Shown: positions 41,544 through 52,300 of the stretch, in pieces
How positions within the stretch are numbered: the first letter of the stretch is position 1
Layout of the letters: every line of letters begins with the position of its first letter
From: Coturnix japonica
Lineage: Eukaryota > Chordata > Aves > Galliformes > Phasianidae
Direction: 5' to 3'
NCBI RefSeq assembly: GCF_001577835.2
Contig: NC_029521.1
Coordinates: 9,538,255 to 9,602,254, forward strand
Length of the DNA: 64,000 bases
Position numbers and translations under genes: made by a program
The notes under the pieces: model-generated
Database searches by the model: none
What the model saw: the letters and a program-made list of their open reading frames with translations, nothing else
What the model was told of the DNA's origin: nothing

Positions 41544-42127
41544 GGCAAACACCGGGCACGTCCCGTCCGGCCCCGGTCCGCACTCCTCGCCCGGCGGCAC
41601 AGCACCATGGGGTGTGTGTGGATGCGCCGCTGCCCCCTTTAATCTCCTCGCCCCCAAACGGGCTCCCGGTCCGTGCGGCCCCTCCCCCATCGCTGTGCGA
41701 ACTGTGTACGTGGGAATAACGCACGTAGAGCGGCTAATGGGGGCGAGCGTGAGGTCTGGCACAGCTGACAGGTCCCCTGGGGCACAGCCGTGACCCCTGT
41801 GCGGCCATGCGCTATAGCGCCGGGTGAGACCCCGCTGCGCCGCCCCCAGCCCCGGCCCCTCCAAGAGGCGCCGCAGCGCGATGGAGCACAGCGCGTCTCG
41901 GAGGGAGGGAGGGAGGGCGGGGGCAGGGGGGTGTCCCCGGGGCGCAGCCGGGAACAGCGTGTCCATCAGTCCGAGCACAAACAGCCCCCGCCCCTTGGCT
42001 GCTCCCCCTGCAGCACGGCACGGAGCGGAGCGGCCAAACGATACGGAGAGGAGCGGAGCGCATGTCGGTGCACGAAGCATTCGAGGCTGTGCGGGCACAC
42101 AGCGACCTGTTCTGCCAAGGGAACAAA

Positions 42128-42714
42128 CACTGCACAGCACAGCACAGCACAGCACTGCCCAGCACAGCACTGCACAGCACTGCACAGCACAGCACAGCAC
42201 AGCACTGCACAGCACAGCACTGCACAGCACAGCACTGCACAGCACTGCACAGCACTGCACTGCACTGCACAGCACTGCACAGCACAGCACAGCACAGCAC
42301 TGCACTGCACAGCACAGCACTGCACAGCACAGGCACTGCACCAGCACTGACAGCACAGGCAACTGCACAGCACTGCACAGCACTGGCCACTGCACTGCAA
42401 CACACTGCCACAGGCACGCACAGCACTGCACAGCACAGCACTGCATCAGCAAACTGCAACTGCACAGCACTGGCAACAGACAGCACAGCAAACAGCACTG
42501 CAACAGCACAGCAACTGCAACCAGCAACTGCACAGCACAGGCAACTGCACAGCATCTGCACAAGCACTGCACTGCACGCAAGCACTGCCACAGCACTGGC
42601 ACAGCACTGCACAGCACAGCACTGCACAGCACAGCACTGCACAGCACTGCACAGCTCAGCACTGCACTGCACAGCACTGCATAGCACAGCACAGCACTGC
42701 ACTGCACAGCACAT
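42128..42714. repeat. GCACA/GCACT pentamer array, about 590 bp
   Basis: A long array of five-base units alternating CAGCA and CTGCA, regular in the first 220 bases, more degenerate in the middle (42340-42600) and regular again at the end. It starts about 1000 bases and ends about 420 bases before the DDIT4 start codon. The palindromic TGCA and CAG/CTG-like content suggests hairpin potential. The open frames crossing it on both strands are artefacts of the repeat. Confidence 0.9.
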
Positions 42715-42970
42715 CCCGGCCCTGCACGGCCGCGTTTCAGTACGGCATTATTTCCGCAAGCTGTGGCCCCGCTGACCCCGTCCCTTTATTCTTTCTCGTG
42801 CTCCATCGCAGCCCCTCGTTGCTCCCCGCCCGCTCTGAGCCCCGCAGCTGGGCACTGCTCGCACAGCGGCTCAGCTGGGCACAAGCCCCGGGTCCCGTCC
42901 CGGCACGCACATCCCCGCTGAGCGCAGCCCGCGGCCACACGGAGCCGAGCGGAGCCGAGAGGCCGCGGGG

Positions 42971-43082
42971 GCGTGTCCGCCCGCTGTCACCGGGCAGGAG
43001 AGACGCCGCGGACGTGCCCCGCGCTGCCATTGGCTGGCGCCGCCAGGAGGGGGCGTGGCGGTTCGCGCCGACTCTATATAAG
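42971..43082 (+). promoter_or_regulatory. DDIT4 core promoter: RCGTG motifs, CCAAT and TATA boxes
   Basis: TATATAAG at 43075-43082; an inverted CCAAT (ATTGG) at 43029-43033; a GC/KLF box GGGGGCGTGGC near 43049-43059; RCGTG hypoxia-response cores at 42971-42975 (GCGTG) and 43012-43016 (ACGTG). DDIT4 is an established HIF-1-induced stress gene in mammals, so RCGTG cores here fit. TATA to ATG is 59 bases, which implies a 5' UTR of roughly 30 bases. Confidence 0.65.
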
Positions 43083-43133
43083 CGGGCGGTCCGACGGGCG
43101 GCGGGTCAGAGCGAGGGGCGGCGGGGCGCGGCC

Positions 43134-43796
43134 ATGCCCGGGCTGTGGGAGCGGCTGGCGGGCGGACAGCGGGGCGGTATGGAGAGCTCCGACTGCGAGT
43201 CGGTGGGCAGCGCCTCCGGCTCGGAGGGAGGTGAGCGGGGTGCGGAGCTGCGGGAAGGGGGGTGGGCACGCGGGGGGTGAATGTCAGCCCGAGCTGAGCC
43301 GTCTGTCCCCGCAGAGCCCGAGCTGAGCTCCCTGCCGGACCTGGAGCTGCTGCACGACCCCGAGGACGAGCTGCTGAGCGCCCGGCTGCTGGAGCTGCTG
43401 CAGGCCGCGCTGGGCAGCGCCCCGCTGGGCTCCCGCCGCCGCTCGCGGCTCCTGATGCCGGCCCGGCTGGCCGAGCAGCTGCGGAGCGAGCTGCTGCGCA
43501 TGGCCTGCAGCGAACCGTGCGGGCTGCGGGGCGCCCTGCTCGACCTGTGCGTGGAGCACGGCAAGGACTGCCACGAGCTGGGCCGCATCGCCGCCGACCC
43601 CGCCGTGGTGCCCACCTTCCAGCTGACACTGGTGCTGCGCCTGGACTCCCGGCTCTGGCCCAAGATCCAGGGGCTCCTCGCCTCGGCGCCGGCGCTCAGC
43701 CCCGCGTTCGGGCAGGCCATGAAGCTGAGCACGGGCTTCAGGGTGATGAAGAAGAAGCTGTACAGCTCGGAGCAGCTGCTGGTGGAGGAGTGCTGA
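43134..43796 (+). CDS. DDIT4: DDIT4 (REDD1/RTP801), stress-induced mTORC1 inhibitor
   Basis: Two coding exons, 43134-43230 and 43315-43796 (stop TGA 43794-43796), with an 84-base GT-AG intron; 192 codons against 232 in human. REDD1 is induced by hypoxia, DNA damage and glucocorticoids and lowers mTORC1 activity through TSC1/TSC2. The C-terminal RTP801 domain is well kept: [66 protein letters not shown] and the ending VEEC. The N-terminus keeps [10 protein letters not shown] but lacks most of the Ser/Thr/Pro-rich stretch seen in mammals. Start: the ATG has an ideal GCGGCC context and lies 59 bases after the TATA box. Codons are extremely GC-rich. Confidence 0.95.
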
Positions 43797-44263
43797 CGGG
43801 AGCCCGACCGGCTGCGAGCGGGGCCGCCCGCGGTGCCCGCTGTACCGGGGAGCCCCGGGCTGTGGTTGCGGGCCGGGAGGAGCTGGTGGCCGTGCCCTGT
43901 GCTGGGCAGCGGGGCTGAGGGGGGCGGGCGGCCTCCCCGTTCTGTTTTTGTAACCATGATTGTAATCAATGGGGTCTGTGGGGGAGGGAGCGTGTGTGTG
44001 TGTGTGGGACTGAGCTGAGCCCGGGTCACAAGGAACCCACTGCTGACACCTGGCAGCTGCACTCCGGGTCATTGTGCGGCAGCGGGTCCGAAATGGCGTG
44101 TTTTTGTCACGGGGAGAAGAGAAACCTGGTGTGTGAATGGCACGGGATGGAGGGCGGGACCCCTCGGTACAGCCCGTGCGCTTCATTGATTACAGTTACA
44201 CTCATACACTTGATGTTCAAGTGCGAGACTTCCTATGCAATTGTGTCTTTTTTTTACTTTTCT

Positions 44264-44269
44264 AATAAA
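44264..44269 (+). terminator. DDIT4 poly(A) signal (AATAAA)
   Basis: AATAAA in TTTCTAATAAAATTTGACTC, 468 bases after the DDIT4 stop, followed by a GT-rich stretch (CTGTCTGTGTCTGTTTGGG). The 3' UTR is thus about 490 bases. Confidence 0.8.
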
Positions 44270-44299
44270 ATTTGACTCATCGATACCTGTCTGTGTCTG

Positions 44300-45019
44300 T
44301 TTGGGCTTTGGGAGGGGATGATACAAGCACCTCCTCCATGGGCAGCAATCCCCCTGGTGCCCCACATCCTGTGGGGGCCTCGGGGTGGTGGGAATTGCAG
44401 CACACCTCGGTGCGGGGCACGGGGCTGTGACTCAGGCAGGGCTGACTCAGCCCCTGAGCCACCCAGGTGCACCATTGCCCACAGCCATTGGGAAGGGGCC
44501 GGGCTTTGGGGGAGCAGCAGGAGAGTCTGGTATTGGGGGGGGGGGGGGGAGATACTGTGTGTGTGGACCCACCCAGGCTGTGCCCTCTTCCACGCGTGCT
44601 CCTGAGCCTGCTTGAATCCACACCAATGAGTGCAATTAGAGCAGCCTGCAATTAGCAGTTAAAACAGCTCAGAAAAAAGGCTTTCACTAAAGTGTAATTA
44701 AGGCAGGCACGCCAGGTCAGGCGTGAGGTGTGGAGGATAAAACCAGGCTGCAGAACAAAAAATCCAGCCAACTTGTTTCTATTAGAATACAAGTTTGTTC
44801 TGGCTCAGATTTCTGCCCTGCGTTTCTCTTGACTTCAGACACTGAGTGATGAAAAAACTCACCCATTAAAGTTACTCCTGACAAAGCCAGCCCTCAGCAC
44901 AGCACTGGGAGCTGCAATACACACCTGGGAGCAGCTGAGCCTCCTATGTGTCCTGTCCCTGATGTGCTGAGGACCAGGACATTTCCTCAGGGCTGATGCT
45001 GTGGATCATCCCCCACTGC

Positions 45020-45062
<43 letters not shown>

Positions 45063-46350
45063 GCAGTTCTGGCCAAGCACCAGCCCTGTATACACCCTGG
45101 TGTCAGCACTGCTCACAGAAGCTGAGAACTGGAGCACAATGCTTTGGTGAAGCCATGGTGAGCTGCACAGCTGGTGGCACCACTGTCAACACCGAGTGAT
45201 GGTGAGCTGACAGCAGCCATACGCTCATCCCAGCAGCTTTAAATGCTGAGACACACCGTGTCTCACAGCTATATATACACATTTCACGAAGCCTTATAGG
45301 CACGTGGGAGGAAATGCTGCCCATTGTGCCCTGGTGCAGCCCCAGCCTCCCCCAACCTCACCCAAGGGACTCGGTGTCACTTTCTAAAGCTGTTATCACA
45401 GAGAACAATCGAGGGCTTTGCAGAGACCCCCCCAAAAAAACCCTACAAACAACAGTGAAACAAAACCCCTCTGCACCAGGTCCCCGCATCCCACAGATGC
45501 CCTGCGGCAGCCTCAGACACCCAGCTCAAATCCAGCCCTGGGAGCAGCTCCTATTTATAGTGAGCTGCCCTTTCTGTGACAGAATGCGGGCTGGATGCAC
45601 ATCAAGGTCCCTGTGGGGCAGCTCTAGAAGGTGCCAGAAGCCTTCATTTAGCTTCCCCATGTGGATGCAGGCTGCTCAGTGCCCCTGAGGACACACAGGG
45701 CTGCGATTCCTGGGGCTCTCCTCTGCTGCAACGCTCCTGGGTATCATTGCAGGGACATCTGAAACAGGCACAGAGCAATTGAGAGACATTATTTATAGGG
45801 CTAAGGAACTGCTGGGTGGGGAAGGCAGCCCCAGTTGCTGCCAATAAAGCAAATCAAAGAGACCCCACTCCTAGGGAGCTCTGTCTGTCTGGGTTGCTGT
45901 AGGACCAGGTGCACCAGGGCAGACCCCAAACCGGGAGCACACAGCAGCTGGCAGCCACCTCTGGTTTACAGCAGGTCGGGGGTGAGACTGCAAATTGGGA
46001 TATGAAGTTATTTTAATTGGTCACACGGAATCAGCTTTCAGCAACCTATGAGCAGCCATTAGCAATAATCCCATCTTAAATAGCACCACTTTGTTCTCCA
46101 GGTGGAGCCGGGGCGCTGCTGGGATGGCTGCACCTTGCATTTGCTTTCCCCCAGACCTTGGGAGCTCCAAAGCCCTCGCTCCCCCTGCAGGAGCGCAGAG
46201 GTAGAGAGTAATGGTGGGAGAATAAAGCACTGCCCCCAACCCAGCTCAAACTCAGACTGAGCAGTTACCAATGCAGCGCTGGGGTGAAAACTGCTGCCAT
46301 CTCACAGCAGGACCTGCACAACACCACCGCAGCTGAAGCCTTTCACGTTA
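44300..46350. other. Intergenic region between DDIT4 and DNAJB12
   Basis: No gene recognised. Contains a G-run (44537-44549), a (CA)n run (45023-45060) and an AT-rich block with CAATTAG and TAATTAAG cores at about 44625-44705. DDIT4 (+) and DNAJB12 (-) converge on this space. Confidence 0.55.
45021..45060. repeat. (CA)n dinucleotide microsatellite
   Basis: About 18 uninterrupted CA units in the DDIT4-DNAJB12 intergenic region. Confidence 0.9.
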
Positions 46351-46356
46351 CAAACG

Positions 46357-46362
46357 TTTATT
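46357..46362 (-). terminator. Candidate distal DNAJB12 poly(A) signal (AATAAA)
   Basis: TTTATT on + gives AATAAA on -, about 3 kb past the DNAJB12 stop. Nearer variant signals (ATTAAA on -) lie at 47972-47977 and about 47655-47660. Which one is used cannot be decided from sequence; the 3' UTR is between about 1.4 and 3 kb. Confidence 0.35.
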
Positions 46363-49336
46363 TATAGATGTACAATTTGATAATTAATTCTAAATCAAGA
46401 AATACGGCTCCTGTGAGTACCCGTTCAGCTCTATGCTGTCTGGCTCCTATTATCTGTAGGTAACTACTTGAGAAATCACTTGGCTCAGGCAGGGAGGCCC
46501 TGGGCAAGGAACGCTGCGCTGGGAGATGCTCAGCACCTCTTGCAGCTGCCATCTCTCTCCACAGCCGACAGCTCCCACCCCAGGGACCTCCACTGCCCTG
46601 TACTGCTACTAAGCTATTCCCATGTCACACTCCACCAAATACCTTCTGAAGATGGAGATATCATTAAAAAATAATCATCGTCTCTTAAAATCAAGTCCAA
46701 GCCACGGTAGCTGTGGGATAGTAAGGCTTACAGTTAACAGGAGGGCTGATATTTTGCAAAACAAATAATGGCCCGAGACAGAGCACATGGATCTCCAATA
46801 CCAAAGACCTCAGCCCGTGTTGCTGCTCACTCCCGTTCCAGCCCAGCCACCCTGCACCACCCACCGGGGCAGCTCTCACAGGGAATGTCTTCAGGACAAA
46901 TGACCTGCAGGGTACAAAAAAGATCCAGTTTGTCCCAGTGACACAACTCCCATCATTTCACTTTGGCCTCTCGCACACACACAGTGAGAACAGCAGCCTG
47001 GAGCTGCTCCAAGCCGGGCCCTGCCTGGCCGAGCAGGTGACCCTGGCACGCAGCTCTCGCAGCAATGGGGTCTGAGGAGCTCAGCAGCCGCTGATCTCAG
47101 CCCGCAGAGCTTCTTTCAACAGAAGCAATGCAACGCTCCGCAACCTACGAGCTGCCCTAAGGCCACGGCTGTGCCACAGACCGGAGCGCTGCTGGGTGAG
47201 GAACCCCAAGTGCAGGACTGACATATTCACCATGGGATGCGGCTCGCAGACAGCCCCGCTCACAGAACGACTGCCGCACAGTGACTGCGAGGCCGAAAAA
47301 GGAAAAAAAAGTTACAACTAAAGCAAGAACTGATGAGCAAAAAGCATCCAGGACGATCCTTTCGTCTGGCCAGCGTGTGGCTCCAGCACTCAGTTGACCT
47401 GCGGTTGCTTTTGCCAACGTTACAAAACCAAATTGCAAATCTGGGCAGTTTCATTAATGTTTTTTTTCCCCCCGTGGATTCAGCAATGCTCCTCCAGCAG
47501 CCCGGCAGGCAGATATGGAGCTCCCCTGCCACCAATTGCTGCTGTCCTCAGGAAAGCAAAGCACAGCCACCATGACGTGACTGCTGCCTGGTGCCACACA
47601 CCCGCACATCCCTCCTGCTGCTCCGCTCACCAACCCGGGCGCAAAGCAAAATAATTTAATCATCCAACCCCTGCATAGTTTAAAAGTACAACGTATATAC
47701 AGCTATAAATTAATTCTAAATAGATTATATTTTCTCTTTTTTTTTCTTCTCTTTAAAAGTTTTCCTTATCACTCAATTGTCCGATTTCTCTCTCCGGCGC
47801 AGCCCACGAGGGTCTCCTTTCGCCAACCAGGCCGTCACACGGTGGTGCTGCTGGAAGGGAATGAGGACGATGGCCTCTAGTCCTGTCCTAACTGCTGCCT
47901 GGGACGTCCACCGGCGAAGACGGGCAGAGAGAAGAAAGAGGGCGGTTGTGCGTTGCTAATCTCAATTCCATTTTAATATAAGGGTTCATTCTTTAAATAT
48001 AAAGTCTGTCACCTCGGCTCAGTGCACTTCACCGAAAGTCTTCAGGCATGTCAAGGGTCTGGGAACGAGAGCGGTAACGGTGTCAGTCCCTGGCACAGTG
48101 CCCCTCTGTGGCCCACCCGTGCCTGCACCGCAGGCCGCTCCTCCTGCCCTGCCATCCACCCACATGGCCGCTCTGCTCCAGCACCATGGGCACGCAGGCA
48201 CTGCCTCTCTCCTGGTTCTTAGCACCAGCCTGCCCTGACATGAGAGGTGCAAGGGAAAACAGGAGTGGGTGTACCAAGAAAACCAAAGCCAGAGTACACC
48301 AGGAAAGGCCAAGCACAACCCAGTAGATTTGCTTTAAGACGTGCTCCATTAGCCAAGGAAAATAAAGCAAAACTCCAATGCTGAACCTCCTTACTGGTGT
48401 CAGGAACTCCAACAGCCAGGTGTCCAGCATCAAGCCACAGTGGCGTCCCTGCAACTAAAACTCGGTGCAAACTTCACCTTCCAATTATTTCCTACAGAAA
48501 CCCAACTTTCAAGAGATGATGTGTTTAGACAAGGCCTGTATGGGCCTCCAGCTCAGAGAATTAAGCAGAAAAAGGACTCCAAACTCTGTGCCAAAGCTTT
48601 CATTATTTTTTATCAGCTCTCCCATGACCCAGCACATCCGCTCTCCTCTGTGCTGTGTGGGCTCCCTGGACTCCAGCTCTCCCACCCACTGCTCTCCGGG
48701 CTCCCACTCTGCTGCTTTTACTTTGTTTTCCAGTTTAACGCACTGAGCTGCTCCCAGCCCCTGCTGTGAGCTCTGACCCTTTGCTCTGTTCTCCTGAAGC
48801 GTCACGGCAAGGCGAGAGGTAGGCAAGGAACACCTGCTTTCTAACAGTCACCACAGTGCCAGGGGATAAAGACTTTTTCAATAAAACAGACAGGGAAGCA
48901 AGAAAAAGGGTTCTTTAAAACGTGGGGGCAGGCAGCCACGGCTGGTTGAGGCTTAGCAAGATAAGGAATAAAACTTCCAACCAGCCGAGGTGCACGCGGC
49001 ACTGCATCGAAGGCGTGGTTGACAAGAGCTCAGCCGGGCTGCCAGCACGCCTGGGGCTTTTGCTTTGTTCCTAGAGAACCAACACCAGCAACGCGAGCTT
49101 GGAGTGAGCCGGGGGTGCTGACATGCAAGCTAAACAAAATCAATTTCCCAATTAAGGAGTGTAGGCTTGACAGAGGGGGGCTGCCTCCCCCCGTTAACAT
49201 TTGAGCATCTGGAGGAGACGCGTGAAGACTTGTGCCTCAGAGATTTAAGTGTTAAAAGCACTAGTGTGCCGTGCTCTGCTGCCACAGGAAGCGCCACAGC
49301 TCGTACTTAGACCTCTGCTGAGCGGGCCGACAGCGA
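46363..49336 (-). other. Probable DNAJB12 3' UTR and downstream DNA
   Basis: No separate gene recognised. Two short AT-rich blocks share the motif TTAATTCTAAAT (about 46382-46393 and 47711-47722), each near a possible 3' end. The stretch 47690-47770 is strongly A/T- and T-rich. The frames here are short. Confidence 0.4.
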
Positions 49337-52300
49337 CTATCCATGCAGAGAGGCTTGTACATCTGACAGTCTGCTACAGCTGGGGGTGCCCATCTTCTGT
49401 GCTCGCTGGTACAGCTCCGTGTCTCCGAAGTAGCGTGCCCGGTACAGCAAACCTTCCTCTGCAAAGGGAAAAGCCCAGTGTTACAGACCCACGGTGGAAG
49501 GAGACCCATCCTACCAGGCACACAGGAGGAGAGGCTCAGAGCTCAGTCCGTCAGTGCTGCTTGCCACGCTGTGGAACAGCAGACTCACAGATACGCCTGT
49601 TGTCAGGGAGCTGGGTTGCTACACCAGCAATATTCATGACGAATTTGGTCCCTACTTGGACAACTGGGATACACAGAGCTAGCAGGGGCTTTCTGGCAAG
49701 GTGGCCACAGTCCCCCCTCCGCTGCAGAGCAGAGATATCCTACTGACAGCAGCAGGGGAACCTCTGGGGCACAACTCTCGTCTGACCGGTTCTGTGGCGG
49801 CATTAAAAACCAAACCAAGCCAAAACAGACATGAAGTCATAGGCAGAAAAAACAAATAAACAGGAAATGTGCCTACGCAGTGATAAAATACAGCTTTAGC
49901 ACAGCTCAGTCACCAGTCTTTTCCAAAGCAGAACTCGTGCAGTGAACAAAACCTTCTGCTCCTGACCCCACACTACTCACTCTGCTGCTTCTCTTTCCAG
50001 CAGTTGTTTCGAAGGTTTGCAATGTAGTCGTCCTCCACGCTCCTCTCCACGTTTTTCAAGTTCGTGCCCGTGTATTCTTCTGCAAAGTTCTCAGATACGT
50101 AGTAGATAACTTTTAAGTGCTCTGTCACCCTCCTGTGTACGTGACCCACAGACCTGGGCCAGGGAGAAAAGTCACAGTGGTGTGGGACACTTCAAGCACA
50201 CAGCCAGCACCCCCAGTTCCTTACATGTGTCGTGAGGGACAGTGACCCCCTGCACACACAGCCCTGGGGAGGAGCAGCACTGCTGGCAGAAATGAAACAT
50301 CAGCACAGGGAGGGGCGGCCTGGCAGGCCTCCGTCTAGGTGGGCACAGCTCTGAACACAGACAGAACACTTCAGGCAGATTGCCCAAGGACTAAACCCAT
50401 TTAAAATAAAGCGTTCATTAGGATTTTCGGCGCTATTTAAACCTCTGCAGCTTCCTTGCTGCTTTTGGCAGTGAGCCCCAGGGGCACCGCACGGGCTGGG
50501 GGCTGACGTGGGCAGAGCAAAGCAGGGCACGGTGCCTATCACAGTGCTCCCACAGCCCCCTCTCGCCCCTCATGCCTGCGCTCTCCTCGGAGCTGCTGAC
50601 CCTGAGTGTTGGCTTCCTCTAGAACATCACATGCTGCTGCGAGAACAAAATTAGCTCCACTCTGCACTCGAGCCTGCACCAATCAGTACTTTCTAGAAGG
50701 AAATCCCTCTTTGTCCTACCCCCTGGATTTGCATTTCAGACAAAGCAACGTTCTTATTTTCCCCAGCACTCCAGCAAACCTGGAGATATTCACTGGGGCG
50801 TGTGTGCAAGCTGCAACACAGGGCCTGTGCCCAAACACTGCATCCATCGGGAACAGCTCCATCTGGAGACGTGCCCAAAGTTTCCCTTAATAAATACCAG
50901 CTGCTGCTGCACTAGAAGTGAGCTCGATTCTTAAGGCAGGTATAAACATTAACCCATCCGGCTCACCCTTCAGTCTGTTATCAGGGCTTGCAGGAGTGAT
51001 TCAAGCACTCCTGCACATTTCATCAGCATCCAGCATTCCAGGACAAATGCTGGGCAACCCCAGGGACTTAACGAGACCAGAAAGCTCTCTTGCTGTTTTC
51101 TGAGGCATGGGCAGCACTTGCTGTCAGAGCAGCAGTCCAGCTCACCGCTTTATCTGTCATCAAGCAGCACTAAAACCATCCCGTGCCACGAAAGCGCCTC
51201 ATCTCAGACTGGCTGGGCTGGGGTGGCAAGCTGCAGCTGGGTGCCCAGCAGTATCGGCACCAGGCAGCAAAACACGGCTGGGCAGCCAGAGCAAGAGCAC
51301 AGCACCACCTGCCGGCACAGCAGCCGCCTGCTCTCAGCACCTCTCCCTTCAATGCCTTGCTCAGGCTGGAATTATGACATCTCAAGTACAGTGAGGCTAG
51401 GGAATGACTAGGGGATGACTAGGGGATGACGCTCCTCTCTGACTGCTGACAAAGCTGGAAGCAAATCCCCATCCTCTCCAAAGCTGCCCTCTGCTGAATG
51501 CCTCCTGGCTCCACACATCACCTCTTCACACATACAAACCAAACAGAAACAATGCACATGCACTTTGCTTTGTAGTCCTCAAGGACAGAAATCACACCTC
51601 AGCACTCTCAGAATTACCCCCACTCCTGCCTTGTTCAGAAACACTCCATCTTTTGGTTCTAAGCACTAATGCCACAGCCTTTACCTTGCACTCCAAGCTA
51701 AAGTGGCTTTTGTAGCATTTAACACTACCACTCATAAGCAACGCCATTGCTGATGCTACACAGGACTCGGGGGCTGCCACCTCCACCTGCCTTTTACGTA
51801 CACACAGGGAGCCGCCACTGAAAATACACAAAGCCTCTATCAAGAATGATGCAAGCAGCCAGAAATCGTCCTGACTTTTCACTCCTGACTGGCACTACTG
51901 AGTGACCGAGAATAGAAACTTGTTTGTCAGCACAATTCGCTGACCAGGGCATTTCCACAGAAAGAACCAGCGCCGCTTCTGCCCAGTAAATGTCTGGCCA
52001 CAGCCCTCTCACAGCAAGATGAACGTTCAGAACCAGGGGATTTCTACACAAGTGCCTTTCCTTCTACAGCAATGTCTCTTATCCCTTCCCCTCTTCCTGT
52101 GCTGCTCTGCACCAGATACAAACCCAGCCAAGGCTGTCATGATGAATAGATATGACCTTCATTTTTCACACCTCCATTTAACTCCACATCCCACTTCACT
52201 CTGCACCATGGGATCTCTGTGTCTGAACCACCCTGCTGGGCTACAGTTCCTCAAACTCATTTATTCTGTTCCTTTCTAACCCAGTCACGGGCACAGGCCG

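Larger units (their letters stand above)
40900..43130. promoter_or_regulatory. CpG-rich region upstream of DDIT4, interrupted by two microsatellites
   Basis: CpG-dense blocks at about 40900-41330, 41570-42110 and 42720-43130 are separated by the CA array and the GCACA/GCACT array. The last block is the DDIT4 core promoter. The others may be distal promoter or enhancer sequence. No conserved exon was recognised in them, although GC-driven frames are open. Confidence 0.5.

Noticed and set aside
41048-41720. Val-Cys repeat frames on -
   Set aside because: Translation of the CA microsatellite.
41812-42775. Long cysteine-rich (CAVLC...) and His/Ser/Thr-rich frames on both strands
   Set aside because: Produced entirely by the GCACA/GCACT pentamer array; no start context and no domain.
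51393-51430. Three GATGACTAGGG-like units
   Set aside because: About 11-bp unit with under four copies; too short to be informative.
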